A stretch of DNA of 64,000 nt from Natronococcus pandeyae (lineage in GTDB: Archaea; Halobacteriota; Halobacteria; Halobacteriales; Natrialbaceae). Of this stretch, positions 41,857 through 50,745 are shown piece after piece (position 1 is the first letter of the stretch; each line of letters begins with the position of its first letter). The notes under the pieces were generated by a model. That model had not been told where the DNA came from, ran no database searches, and worked only from the letters and a program-made list of their open reading frames with translations. The stretch lies in NCBI RefSeq assembly GCF_008122205.1, contig NZ_PHNJ01000016.1, forward strand, positions 1 to 64,000, written 5' to 3'. The position numbers were made by a program, and so were the translations under genes.

Positions 41857-43104
41857 ATGGAACACGAGCACGTCCGGGAGGTCGATCCCGCCGTCGCCGA
41901 TGCTCTCGAAGCGGAGGTCGACCGTCAGCGAGACTCGCTCCAGATGATCGCCAGCGAGAACCACGTCAGTCGCGCCGTCGTCGACGCCCAGGGAAGCGTG
42001 CTGACGAACAAGTACGCCGAGGGCTACCCCGGCGCCCGGTACTACGGTGGCTGTGAGCACGCCGACGAGGTCGAACAGTTCGCGATCGACCGCGCGACGG
42101 AGCTGTTCGGCGCCGAGCACGTCAACGTCCAGCCCCACTCGGGCACGCAAGCCAACCAGGCCGTCTACTTCGCGATGCTCGAGCCCGGCGACAAGATCCT
42201 CTCGCTCGATCTGACCCACGGCGGACACCTGAGCCACGGCCACCCCGCGAACTTCGTCGGACAGCTGTACGAGGTCGAACAGTACGAGGTCGACCCCGAG
42301 ACGGGCTACCTCGACTACGAGGGACTCGCCGAGCAGGCCGCCGAGTTCGAACCCGATATCATCGTCTCGGGCTACTCGGCGTATCCGCGTGAGGTCGAGT
42401 GGGAACGTATCCAGGAGGCAGCCGACGACGTCGGTGCGCTCCACCTCGCGGACATCGCCCACATCACGGGGCTCGTCGCCGCCGGCGCTCACGAGTCGCC
42501 GGTCGGCGTCGCCGACTTCGTCACCGGGAGCACACACAAGACCATTCGGGCCGGACGCGGCGGCATCGTCATGTGTGACGAGGAACACGCCGACGATATC
42601 GACGCGGCCGTCTTCCCCGGCGGTCAGGGCGGTCCCCTCATGCACAACGTCGCCGGCAAGGCCGTCGGCTTCGAGGAGGCGCTCCAGCCGGAGTTCGAAG
42701 CGTACGCCTCCCAGACCGTCGCGAACGCGAAGGCCCTGGGCGACCAGCTCTCCGAACACGGCTTCTCGCTGGTTTCGGGCGGCACCGACAACCACCTCGT
42801 GCTCGTGGACCTCCGCGACAGTCATCCGGACACCAGCGGCGGCGACGCCGAGGAGGCCCTCGAGGAGGCCGGCATCGTCCTCAACGGGAACACGGTCCCC
42901 GGCGAGACCCGCTCGCCGTTCGACCCGTCCGGCATCCGCGCCGGCACCCCGGCGCTGACGACGCGCGGCTTCGACGAGGACGACTGTCGCACCGTCGCCG
43001 ACCTGATTGCCCGCGTCGTCGACGCACCCGACGACGAGGACGTCATCGCCGAGGTTCGCGACGAGGTCTCGGAACTCTGCGACGAGAACCCACTCTACGA
43101 GTAG
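41857..43104 (+). CDS. glyA: Serine hydroxymethyltransferase
   Basis: A 415-aa PLP enzyme interconverting serine and glycine with tetrahydrofolate. Lys228 in TGSTHKTIRAGRGG binds PLP; SENHVSRAV, YAEGYPGARYYGG and PHSGTQANQA are family landmarks. An acttata box (41826-41832) precedes the ATG at 41857 at about 27 nt, giving a leaderless start. With folD at 45.6 kb it forms the folate one-carbon set. Confidence 0.96.
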   Translation: MEHEHVREVDPAVADALEAEVDRQRDSLQMIASENHVSRAVVDAQGSVLTNKYAEGYPGARYYGGCEHADEVEQFAIDRATELFGAEHVNVQPHSGTQANQAVYFAMLEPGDKILSLDLTHGGHLSHGHPANFVGQLYEVEQYEVDPETGYLDYEGLAEQAAEFEPDIIVSGYSAYPREVEWERIQEAADDVGALHLADIAHITGLVAAGAHESPVGVADFVTGSTHKTIRAGRGGIVMCDEEHADDIDAAVFPGGQGGPLMHNVAGKAVGFEEALQPEFEAYASQTVANAKALGDQLSEHGFSLVSGGTDNHLVLVDLRDSHPDTSGGDAEEALEEAGIVLNGNTVPGETRSPFDPSGIRAGTPALTTRGFDEDDCRTVADLIARVVDAPDDEDVIAEVRDEVSELCDENPLYE

Positions 43105-43194
43105 GGAGTCTCTCCGACCGTTTTTTGCTCGCGCTCGCCAAGCCTGTCAGTCGCTGGCACCCGCCTTATCTGATCGCTCGCTGTACGATCGCCC

Positions 43195-44145
43195 ATGTCG
43201 AAGCGTCCGACCGGCACGACGATGGACGACGATCGATTACACGAGCTTAGAGAAACCGACGAGACGACGGCATCGGCGCTCGCGATCGACGTCTCGGCGC
43301 TCGCCGACCGAATGCGAGCGACTCCCGGGGATCCGATCGACTGGACCGTCGACGACGAGCGCGAGGAACTGCCGATGCTCGTCGTCAGCGCGATCGACGA
43401 GGAGGCGACGGGTGAGGCCCCGTACGCGCGCCAGCTTCGCGAGGAAGACGAAGCCGTCGTCGCGCCTGTACCAGACACGCTCCTCGAGGCCGACCCGCCA
43501 GACGGCTTCGGTCTCGATCTCTCCACGTACGACGAGAACCGGGCGCTCCTGTTCGACGTCATCACGATCGACGAGACGATCGGGTTCGTTCCGGTCCGGT
43601 TCAGCGACGGGGAGCCGTTCGCAGCGGACCCGTTGCCGGACGTCGCCGAGGACAGCGACCCCGTCGCGGAGGAGACCATAGCGCGCGAGGGAGGCGGCGA
43701 TCCGACGCCGCGGCCAGAGACGGTCTCCGCGCCGATCGACGCCGACCTGCTCGAGTCGGCCCTTGCCGACATCGACGCCGACGCTGAGGAATTAGCGTCG
43801 GACGTCGCCGGGATCCTCGAGGGGATCGAGCGTCACGACGTCGTCGGTCCGGACGACATCGTCTCGGCGCATCCGCCGCTTGCCGTCGAGAGTCGGGTTC
43901 TCTGTCTCCTCGAGGAGGGGTTCTGGACGAGCGAGATCGCGCCCCGACTCGAGGCAGTCGGCGTGGACGTCGGCGAGGCTGCGCTCGAGGTCGCTCGCCA
44001 GGGACACGAACGACAGGCGGAGCAGTTGATCGAGGCGGCGGACGAGCCCGAGTACCGGGACGCCGCGCCGGAGTACGATGTCGCGGTCACGGGGGAGCGC
44101 GACACCGCCGAGTGGGAGGTTTCGGAGACGGGAACGAGTCGGTGA
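43195..44145 (+). CDS. Conserved haloarchaeal protein of unknown function
   Basis: A 316-aa acidic protein with no membrane segment. The N-terminal half has mixed alpha/beta segments (ELPMLVVSAIDEEA, LLFDVITIDETIGFVPVRFSDG), the middle is a proline/glutamate linker, and the last third is helical (LLEEGFWTSEIAPRLEAVGVDVGEAALEVARQ at about 234-265). The last part resembles a helix-turn-helix. The start may be ATG 43195 or the internal ATG at 43222 (MDDDRL). Function not assigned. Confidence 0.6.
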   Translation: MSKRPTGTTMDDDRLHELRETDETTASALAIDVSALADRMRATPGDPIDWTVDDEREELPMLVVSAIDEEATGEAPYARQLREEDEAVVAPVPDTLLEADPPDGFGLDLSTYDENRALLFDVITIDETIGFVPVRFSDGEPFAADPLPDVAEDSDPVAEETIAREGGGDPTPRPETVSAPIDADLLESALADIDADAEELASDVAGILEGIERHDVVGPDDIVSAHPPLAVESRVLCLLEEGFWTSEIAPRLEAVGVDVGEAALEVARQGHERQAEQLIEAADEPEYRDAAPEYDVAVTGERDTAEWEVSETGTSR

Positions 44146-44253
44146 AGGTAACCGGACTTCGACGAAGCGACGAGACGCATCGAAGTCACGACGGTCGAGT
44201 GTCGACAATCGAGTACCGGGGTAACAAGACGACCGCAGGCGATCCTCGGTCGT

Positions 44254-45330
44254 TCAGTTCTCGCGAACGTCTTCGACGACGATTCGGTAGGCCTCGACGT
44301 CCTCGAGCAGCGCGCCCCAACCGCCGATCTCGTAGCGGTCGTCGTCGGTCTCGAGCACGAAGTTGGCCTCCTGTGCGAAGGCGGCGAGCGACGGACCATC
44401 CTCGACATCGATGGACGTGACGTCGGTAGCGCGGCCGGCGAGCGTCACGGTCGACCCGGTCGTCCGGTCCCGTCCCTCGACGTACACGCGGACGTCGCGA
44501 CCGGCGTCGACGTGAGGCGCGATGTCGACGAGACAGCTCCGCATATCGGTGTACGTCGCCGGCCACCCTTCCTCGCGGGCGGAGTACAGCACCTCCCAGG
44601 ATTCCCAGATGGCCGTCTGGTAGTACCAGTCGAAGATCTGCGAAAGGGAGTAGTCGTCGACGAGAACGCCGTACTCGCGTCCATTGGGACGCCGTTCCAT
44701 GGGTGCGAAACAGACCTCGGACCGGTCGGCGAGAACGAGAAAGGGCGTCGGGAGTCGACAGTGCCTGACTTCGGTCGTGGTACCTGCAAAGTGTTCTTCC
44801 AGATCGTCGATGGAGGCGTTCGACGACGCCGGCGTAATCGTCACTTTCACGACGACGCCACGTTCGAACGCCGCTGTGAGGACGTCGCGGAGCTGCTCGT
44901 ACTGTTCGAGCGGCGTCGCGATCTCCACCTCGTACTCGGCACTCTCGATGGCTTCGCGGGCATGATCGAGAACCGTCCGGAACCGCGTGACGACGCCGAC
45001 GGTACGGTCGTGGTCGTTCGGTTCCTGCCAGCGCTCCTCGAGTTCATCGGCGGCCGCGGTCATGAGTTTCGCCTGTTCGGTGATTTCGTCGACGACGTCC
45101 GAAGGATCGCTCGCCTCCGCGCGGAGCGTGCCTTCCTGGTAGAGCTCGACGTAGTCGCGTGACTCGAGCTCTCGGAGGATGTCGTAAATGCGCGCCTGCG
45201 GGACGTCGGACCGCTCGGCGATTTCGACGGCGGTTGCGGAGCCGCGCTCGACGAGCGTCAGGTACGCGTCGGCCTCGTACTGTGTGAGACCGGAGCGTTC
45301 GAGGACGTCCCTGAGCGTCGAGGAATTCAT
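44254..45330 (-). CDS. trmB: TrmB family transcriptional regulator
   Basis: A 358-aa sugar-responsive regulator. An N-terminal winged helix (LTQYEADAYLTLVERGSATAVEIAERSDVPQARIYDILRELE, about 15-56) is followed by a dimerisation coil and a C-terminal sugar-binding domain (about 110-358; VGVVTRFRTVLDHAREAIESAEYEVEIA is conserved). In halophiles TrmB controls gluconeogenesis and glycolysis genes. It is divergent from folD, and the tbsP gene is 5 kb away. The sugar-binding part looks complete. Confidence 0.82.
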   Translation of the reverse strand: MNSSTLRDVLERSGLTQYEADAYLTLVERGSATAVEIAERSDVPQARIYDILRELESRDYVELYQEGTLRAEASDPSDVVDEITEQAKLMTAAADELEERWQEPNDHDRTVGVVTRFRTVLDHAREAIESAEYEVEIATPLEQYEQLRDVLTAAFERGVVVKVTITPASSNASIDDLEEHFAGTTTEVRHCRLPTPFLVLADRSEVCFAPMERRPNGREYGVLVDDYSLSQIFDWYYQTAIWESWEVLYSAREEGWPATYTDMRSCLVDIAPHVDAGRDVRVYVEGRDRTTGSTVTLAGRATDVTSIDVEDGPSLAAFAQEANFVLETDDDRYEIGGWGALLEDVEAYRIVVEDVREN

Positions 45331-45460
45331 ACGAGCAGAATGGCATCCCGGAGCCGTAAACAGTTCGGGTTTGTCGTCGTTCCCGTACCGATTCGTCCGC
45401 CAGACGGATCAGCGGCTTCCACGCTGAATTCGAGGGTCATCGGGTGGAACGGTGAACACA

Positions 45461-45510
45461 CTACCACTGCACGAACGTGCACACTTTGTAGTCTCTAGGA
45501 GGGTATATAG
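45461..45510 (+). promoter_or_regulatory. folD promoter with upstream palindrome
   Basis: A TATA-like gggtatatag (45501-45510) lies about 50 nt before the folD ATG. Upstream is the perfect dyad tgcacg-aa-cgtgca (45468-45481), itself framed by ctac (45461-45464) and gtag (45488-45491). Position 20-35 nt above TATA suits an activator site. Which regulator binds is unknown; trmB is the divergent neighbour. Confidence 0.5.
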
Positions 45511-45556
45511 GCACGGATCCGAGGGTTAATTAGCCTCGCAGCCGCCCACTCGAGTG

Positions 45557-46450
45557 ATGACCGAGATCATCGACGGCAAGGCCGTCGCGAGCGAGATCCG
45601 TGACGACCTGACCGACGCGATCGAGACGCTGGCCGACGCCGGCGCACGGCCAGGTCTGGCGACGGTGTTGATGGGTGACGATCCCGCGAGCCAGACCTAC
45701 GTCAACATGAAGCAACGCGACTGCGAGGAGGTCGGGATCGAGAGCATCCACGTCGACGTCGACGGCGACGCCCCGCCCGAGGAGCTGTACGACGCGATCG
45801 CCGACCTCAACGAGGATCCGGACGTCCACGGCTACATCGTCCAGGCACCCGTTCCGGACCACGTCGACTACCGCAACGTGATCCGCCGGGTCGATCCCCG
45901 CAAGGACGTCGACGGCTTCCACCCCGAGAACGTCGGGCGACTCGTCGCCGGCGACGCCCGGTTCCGACCGTGTACCCCCCACGGCGTCCAGAAGCTGCTC
46001 GAGTCCGCCGGGGTCGAACTCGAGGGCGCGGACGTCACGATCGTCGGCCGTTCGGATATCGTCGGCAAGCCGCTGGCGAACCTGCTGATCCAGAAGGCCG
46101 ACGACGGCAACGCGACGGTCACCGTCTGTCACTCCCGGACGGAGGATCTCGCCGAAAAGACCCGGCGGGCAGATATCGTCGTCGCGGCCGCGGGCGCTCC
46201 CGAACTGATCGACGGCTCGATGATCGGCGAGGGTGCGGTCGTGATCGACGTCGGCGTCAATCGCGTGGACGCCGACACCGAGAAAGGGTACGAACTCGTC
46301 GGCGACGTCGAGTTCGAGAGCGCGAAGGAGCGGGCGAGCGCGATCACGCCGGTCCCCGGCGGCGTCGGCCCGATGACCCGCGCGATGTTGCTCTACAATA
46401 CGGTCAAAGCCGCGAGCCAGCAGGAAGACGTCGACGTCGACCTTCCATAG
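45557..46450 (+). CDS. folD: Methylene-THF dehydrogenase / methenyl-THF cyclohydrolase
   Basis: A 297-aa bifunctional FolD. The catalytic Lys of YVNMKQRDCEEVGI is present, with VQAPVPDHVDYRNVIRRVDPRKDVDGFH (about 99-126) and the NAD(P) loop TIVGRSDIVGKPLANLL. It interconverts one-carbon folates for purines and thymidylate, linking glyA, purD and thyA in this window. A GTG one codon upstream (45554) is also in frame; ATG 45557 is preferred. Confidence 0.96.
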   Translation: MTEIIDGKAVASEIRDDLTDAIETLADAGARPGLATVLMGDDPASQTYVNMKQRDCEEVGIESIHVDVDGDAPPEELYDAIADLNEDPDVHGYIVQAPVPDHVDYRNVIRRVDPRKDVDGFHPENVGRLVAGDARFRPCTPHGVQKLLESAGVELEGADVTIVGRSDIVGKPLANLLIQKADDGNATVTVCHSRTEDLAEKTRRADIVVAAAGAPELIDGSMIGEGAVVIDVGVNRVDADTEKGYELVGDVEFESAKERASAITPVPGGVGPMTRAMLLYNTVKAASQQEDVDVDLP

Positions 46451-46466
46451 TTCGTCCTCGTTCTCC

Positions 46467-47189
46467 TTACTCGACGCCGAACTCGAGGCCCTCGAGTCGA
46501 TCCTGCGCCTGCGTGAACGCGAGGTCGTCGCCGCGAAGCCCGTTTGCGAGATCGCGGGTCGCCTCGACCAGCCGCTCGGCCGTCCGCGACTCGACGTCTC
46601 CGTCGAGCATCCGGACGCGCTTGACGTGTTCGCCGAGGGTCTCTACGGCACCGCGTTCGGCCGGCGTCAGCTCTCGGTCCTCGACCCAGGTCCTGACGTC
46701 CCGGCGGTACTCGCGAACTGCGTTCGCGTACGCGAGTCCGCGAGCGCCCTGGAGCGTCGGCGGAACCTCGGCGATCGACGGCCGTTCGCCCTCGTCGGCG
46801 CCGCGCAACAGCGAGAGGAAGTACAGTTCCTCGCGCTCCTCGAGGTGGATCTCGCGGCCGACGACGTCGGCGACGTGAAGCAGTTCGGTCGCCGCCAGGT
46901 AGGTGTCGTCGAGCTCTCGGAGGTCGCCGGCGCTGATGAAACCGCGACGGCGAACGTACTCTTTCGCGTGCTCGCGCGCACGATTCGCGAGGTCGTCGGT
47001 CGAGACGTCGTCGATGGCGTTTCGTACCTCTGTAAGATCGAATTCGACCGAGAGGTCGGTGTGTTCGGTTCGGTCGTCGAGCCCAACGCTGCGGAGACTG
47101 CCACAGGCCGGACAGCCGACGCTGCCGGTCTCGTAGTACGACCAGCGCGTCCCACAGTCCTGACACTCGCGCTCGCCCCGGATCTTCAT
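46467..47189 (-). CDS. Zinc-ribbon helical haloarchaeal protein (DUF7117-like)
   Basis: A 240-aa protein. The N-terminal zinc ribbon CQDCGTRWSYYETGSVGCPACGS (residues 10-32) resembles the TFIIB/TFB ribbon. The rest is helical with conserved YVRRRGFISAGDLRELDDTYLAATELLHVADVVGREI. The function is unknown; the helical part hints at a tetrapyrrole- or protein-binding bundle, without evidence. ATG 47189 is chosen for the ribbon start MKIRGERECQ. Convergent with folD. Confidence 0.68.
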   Translation of the reverse strand: MKIRGERECQDCGTRWSYYETGSVGCPACGSLRSVGLDDRTEHTDLSVEFDLTEVRNAIDDVSTDDLANRAREHAKEYVRRRGFISAGDLRELDDTYLAATELLHVADVVGREIHLEEREELYFLSLLRGADEGERPSIAEVPPTLQGARGLAYANAVREYRRDVRTWVEDRELTPAERGAVETLGEHVKRVRMLDGDVESRTAERLVEATRDLANGLRGDDLAFTQAQDRLEGLEFGVE

Positions 47190-47234
47190 GTGCGACGCTA
47201 CGGTCGGAACGCCCAAAAGACCCATCGACCCGCG

Positions 47235-48245
47235 CTACTGCTCGCGGAGCAACAGGACACCGCCGGCCGCCCCGCCGATACCGATCGTGAGCCAGTACGT
47301 ACAGGCGCGGTAGATGAGTGCGACGGTCAGGGCGGCTGCCGGGCTGAGACCCCCGAGGGTCGTGAGGACGGCCGTAACCATCGCCTCGACGCCGCCGGTG
47401 CCGCCCGGTGCGGGGACGACCGAGCCGAGCTTTCCGAACGCGACGGCGAGGGCGACGACCGAAAGCGGGAGCTGGTAGCCGAGCGACGTCGCTCCGATAT
47501 ACACCGGGAGCATGAGAAAGACCATCCCGAGGTGAGCGTACGCGGCCGCGACGACTACCGTTCGTCTATCGGCCGTGATCGTATCGACGGTGGTGTAGAA
47601 CCCCTCGAGACGGCTCCGAACGGATTCCGCGGCGAGACGATCGTCGAACCGGGTGGTAAACCGTCCCACGAGACGGCGAACGACGCTCGTCGCGCCGATC
47701 ACGAGTGAGTAGACGAGTTCGGGTCGCCGCACGACGAGGACGACGACGGTGGCGATAACCAGAAACAGCACGCCGAAGGCCACGAACTGGTTGATCAGAC
47801 CATCACCGAGCGCGTCGTCGGCGACGATCAGCCCGAGCGCGGCGAAGCCGAACGTGTAGTAGGGAACGTAGTTCAGGAGGTCCGCGGAGAGAACGCTTGC
47901 GAGTCCGTCCTCGTAGGCCATCTCCTCCTCCCGAGAGACCAGGTAGGCGACGAACGGCTCCGTCGCGATTTGGCCGTACGGCGTGACGTACTTGACGAAC
48001 ATCGCGGTCAGAAACAGTCCCGCGATCTGGGCGCGGGAGAGGCCGTCATCGATCAACGAGAGAAACTGCTCCCAGACCAGTCCGCGAAACGTTAGCGCGA
48101 GGAGTCCGGAGAGAACGCCGAGTGTGAGGATACGGTAATCCGCCTGTGAGAGTTCCGCAAGCAAGTCCTGGCCGCCGACGGCACTTATCAGGACCACGAG
48201 GAGGAGAACGGCGAACGTGAATCCGACTGCGATCCGTCGTTTCAC
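47235..48245 (-). CDS. Flippase-like membrane protein (UPF0104/AglD2 family)
   Basis: A 336-aa protein with about 8 transmembrane helices of the lysylphosphatidylglycerol-synthase/flippase-like family. Visible marks include GLVWEQFLSLIDDGLSRAQIAGLFLTAMFVKYVTPYGQIATEPFVAYLVS at residues about 54-102, GKLGSVVPAPGGTGGVEAMV and GLSPAAALTVALIYRACTYWL. Members move lipid-linked sugars or serve as lipid flippases. No glycosyltransferase domain is fused. The neighbour is the zinc-ribbon gene 45 nt downstream. Confidence 0.85.
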   Translation of the reverse strand: MKRRIAVGFTFAVLLLVVLISAVGGQDLLAELSQADYRILTLGVLSGLLALTFRGLVWEQFLSLIDDGLSRAQIAGLFLTAMFVKYVTPYGQIATEPFVAYLVSREEEMAYEDGLASVLSADLLNYVPYYTFGFAALGLIVADDALGDGLINQFVAFGVLFLVIATVVVLVVRRPELVYSLVIGATSVVRRLVGRFTTRFDDRLAAESVRSRLEGFYTTVDTITADRRTVVVAAAYAHLGMVFLMLPVYIGATSLGYQLPLSVVALAVAFGKLGSVVPAPGGTGGVEAMVTAVLTTLGGLSPAAALTVALIYRACTYWLTIGIGGAAGGVLLLREQ

Positions 48246-48550
48246 GGCGCTAACGTCGTGCTAGGTGTTCAACTATGTTGTCATCTCCGTACGACCGTCG
48301 CCCGAGAAGACTCCCCGCTGTGTCGTGCTCGCTCGCGCAGTACGGATGTCGTCGATCAACAGTCTGTTGTCGATCCACCGTTCACTGAGACGAGCGTTCC
48401 GCGGATCGATTCCCGTTCCGTGACGTTCTCACTCGGCGAACGATACGAGTCTGATGAGGGTCATGGGATTTTGTCTACTTTTCAATAGGTCATTAACGTA
48501 CGGCAGGTGCAGGCCACATCGAAACCAATGTGAGCGTTCTACCTGGAGAT

Positions 48551-49279
48551 ATGTCCCGCCCAGAACTCAACCGACGAAAGTTCGTTGCCGCAGCAGGTAC
48601 CGCAAGTGCACTCGTTCTCGCTGGCTGTGCCGACGAGGGCCCCGGTGACGACGAAGAAGACGACGAGATGATGGACGACGAAGAAGACGACGAGATGATG
48701 GACGACGAAGAAGACGACGAGATGAACGGAGACGACGAGGACGAAACCTACACGCTGACGGTAACTGTCGAAGACGAGGAAGGCGAACCCGCCGAGGGCG
48801 CGACCGTCACCCTCGAGGAAGCGGACATGCTGGACGATGACGACGAGATGGACGATGACGACGAGATGGAAGACGACGAGGAGATGGGTGAAGACGACGA
48901 AATGGGTGAAGATGATGAAGAGATGGGCGAAGATGACGAGGAGATGGGCGAAGACGACGACGAGATGGAAGACGACGACGAAATGGGTGAAGACGACGAC
49001 GAAATGGGCGAAGATGACGACGAGATGGAAGACGACGAAGAGGACGATTGGGAAGACGAAACCGACGAGGACGGCGAAGTCGAGTTCGAGGACCTCGAGG
49101 ACGGCGACTACACCGTGACCGCCGAACACGAGGGCGAAGAAGCCGAAGAGGACGTCGAGATCGACGGCGACGACGAAGAGGTTACGCTGACGCTCGGCGA
49201 AGAAGACGACGAGATGATGGACGACGAAGAAGACGACGAGATGATGGACGACGAGGAGGAGGACGACGACGGTATCTGA
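48551..49279 (+). CDS. Tat lipoprotein with PEGA-like fold and Asp/Glu/Met repeats
   Basis: A 242-aa secreted lipoprotein. The Tat signal LNRRKFVAAAG leads to lipobox LAGC (Cys26). The mature chain has a carboxypeptidase-regulatory/PEGA-like strand set split in two: YTLTVTVEDEEGEPAEGATVTLEE (69-93) and DGEVEFEDLEDGDYTVTAEHEG (179-200), ending VTLTLGEEDD. Between the two lies about 80 residues of DDEMGEDDEE-type repeats, and matching MMDDEEDDE blocks flank both ends. The acidic runs could bind Ca2+ or other cations. The MSRPELNRR start is preferred over the upstream ATG at 48530. Confidence 0.8.
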   Translation: MSRPELNRRKFVAAAGTASALVLAGCADEGPGDDEEDDEMMDDEEDDEMMDDEEDDEMNGDDEDETYTLTVTVEDEEGEPAEGATVTLEEADMLDDDDEMDDDDEMEDDEEMGEDDEMGEDDEEMGEDDEEMGEDDDEMEDDDEMGEDDDEMGEDDDEMEDDEEDDWEDETDEDGEVEFEDLEDGDYTVTAEHEGEEAEEDVEIDGDDEEVTLTLGEEDDEMMDDEEDDEMMDDEEEDDDGI

Positions 49280-49592
49280 TCGGCCGGCCACACCCGAATC
49301 GACTTCGAATCAACGTTGCCGACGTGTCCCACTCGTTTTTTCGTCGAACCGAGAGCGAGAGTCGTCGCTGTCGCGCCGAGATCGAATCGGGCAGGTCGGC
49401 GAACTCGAGGTCGCGCCATCGCAGACACTCCTTGCGAGCCGGTCGCAAGGGGCCTTTTATAAAAACGAAAGATGTCACTTACCCGTGAAACGAACTCGAG
49501 TGGTGATCACGAGTCGAACGAGGGTGTGCTAATGACCCACTAGCAATCGATCACGGCGAGCTTTTTTGCGTGTCACCGAGGTAGTGGCGAGT
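49280..49592. other. Intergenic, no gene seen
   Basis: A 313-nt gap. An AT-rich ttttataaaaacg (49453-49465) could be a promoter, but no frame of interest follows. A second AT block, gagctttttt (49559-49567), lies 25-33 nt before the ATG at 49593. Confidence 0.3.
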
Positions 49593-49739
49593 ATGCGCGA
49601 CGAGGAGGAAATCCGCGAGCAGTACGAGTTCCTCGAGGAGCAACTCGAGAGCGAGGAGATGCGACACGACGGTGTCAAAGAGATGTTCACTTATTATAAA
49701 CGTGCACTCGGCTGGGTGCTCGAGGAAGAGCACATCTGA
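49593..49739 (+). CDS. Small conserved helical haloarchaeal protein
   Basis: A 48-aa protein (MRDEEEIREQYEFLEEQLES, then EEMRHDGVKEMFTYYKRALGWVLEEEHI). The pattern of acid/hydrophobic residues gives a two-helix or coiled-coil hairpin, and it matches a small protein family seen widely in haloarchaea. Function unknown. It is preceded by a plausible promoter and has a clean ATG and TGA. Confidence 0.65.
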   Translation: MRDEEEIREQYEFLEEQLESEEMRHDGVKEMFTYYKRALGWVLEEEHI

Positions 49740-49819
49740 GTGACTCTCAGTCCGGCGCGACGTATCATCAGGTCAGCCGGTTGCGACACATTTAAGTATG
49801 GGGAGCGAAATCTTTCAAG

Positions 49820-49910
49820 TGACGCTTCGCTTGGAGGGCCGAAGCGTCAGCGGGGACCAATTCAGGGCGGCAAGCGGTCGTGCGACATTTTTCCGTCGCA
49901 CGACTCGCTT
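49820..49910 (+). ncRNA. Candidate small RNA with two strong hairpins
   Basis: Two perfect 10-bp hairpins lie in a gene-free area: tgacgcttcg / cgaagcgtca (49820-49829 with 49840-49849) and gtcgtgcgac / gtcgcacgac (49877-49886 with 49895-49904, loop attttt-cc), the second extended by aagcg / cgctt to about 15 bp with one bulged T. A TATA-like tttaagtat (49791-49799) is about 25 nt before the first stem. A structured RNA or a double terminator would both explain this. Confidence 0.35.
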
Positions 49911-50187
49911 TCCTGTTTCCTGTTGCTGATTCACGTTCGAGCGATTAGCGACTCGTTCACAGAGTTCCGACTAACGTCACACAACAGTGGTACGAATACC
50001 GGCGCGAACGAGACGAACTGTAAACATGAATCTGGAGTTATGTATACACCGACGGCCGATTCATCACCGTTGTTACCATTTGAAACTGGCCGAAATAGCT
50101 ATCTTCGATGGTAATATCCCTGTTTCGGTCGAAACAACCCGATAGCCTTATTAAAATTCGACAGTAAGAACAGGTGGTACTTTCCCA
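49911..50187. other. Intergenic with promoter of the PadR gene
   Basis: About 277 nt, low GC, no gene seen. A TATA-like ccttattaaaattcg (50147-50161) lies about 27-40 nt before the ATG at 50188. Confidence 0.35.
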
Positions 50188-50463
50188 ATGTACGACCTGA
50201 CAGGATTCCAGCGTGATCTGCTCTACGTCATCGCTGGCGAGGAGGAGCCCCACGGACTGGCGATCAAGGAGGAACTCGAACAGTACTACGAGAAGGAGAT
50301 CCACCACGGCCGCCTCTATCCGAACCTCGATACGCTCGTGGATAAGGGCCTCGTCGAGAAGGGGAGCCGAGACCGGCGAACCAACTTCTACACGCTGACT
50401 CGTCGCGGCCGCCGGGAACTCGAGGCGCGTAGAGAGTGGGAAGCCCAGTACGTCGATCTGTAA
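50188..50463 (+). CDS. PadR family transcriptional regulator
   Basis: A 91-aa winged-helix regulator: LTGFQRDLLYVIAGEEEPHGLAIKEELE (5-32) with the recognition helix and wing HHGRLYPNLDTLVDKGLVEKGSRDRRTNFYTLT (39-71). PadR proteins usually repress neighbouring genes in response to a small molecule. The adjacent membrane gene starts 3 nt later, a likely co-regulated partner. Confidence 0.93.
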   Translation: MYDLTGFQRDLLYVIAGEEEPHGLAIKEELEQYYEKEIHHGRLYPNLDTLVDKGLVEKGSRDRRTNFYTLTRRGRRELEARREWEAQYVDL

Positions 50464-50466
50464 GGG

Positions 50467-50745
50467 GTGGTCTCTACACGGTCGGTTTCGGCGCTCGTCG
50501 GGCTGGCTGCCGGGCTCGTGGTGAGCGTCGCTGCCTGGGTCTACCTCGAGACACTCCTGCTCTTCGTGTTCCTGCCGTTCGTTCCGTTTCTCTTCCTGGG
50601 CCGGGGTGGGTCAGCGCGACCCGAACCCGAGCGCCGACATTGTCAGCGCTGCGGCTTTGAAACGGCGACCCCGGAGTACGAGTACTGTCCCCGGGATGGT
50701 TCGCGACTCCGGCAGGGAGCGAGCGATCGGTCCGGCGGAACCTGA
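50467..50745 (+). CDS. Membrane protein with C-terminal zinc ribbon
   Basis: A 92-aa protein with a GTG start 3 nt after the PadR stop. Two transmembrane segments (about 8-28 and 29-46) precede a zinc ribbon (HCQRCGFETATPEYEYCPRDGSRL, about 58-81) on the cytoplasmic side. Co-transcribed with the PadR gene; possibly its sensory partner, but this is inference. The stop codon touches the palindromic repeat that follows. Confidence 0.7.
   Translation: MVSTRSVSALVGLAAGLVVSVAAWVYLETLLLFVFLPFVPFLFLGRGGSARPEPERRHCQRCGFETATPEYEYCPRDGSRLRQGASDRSGGT

Noticed and set aside
48258-48488. 76-codon frame upstream of the acidic lipoprotein
   Set aside because: No haloarchaeal acidic bias, no conserved motif and no promoter-like element before it.
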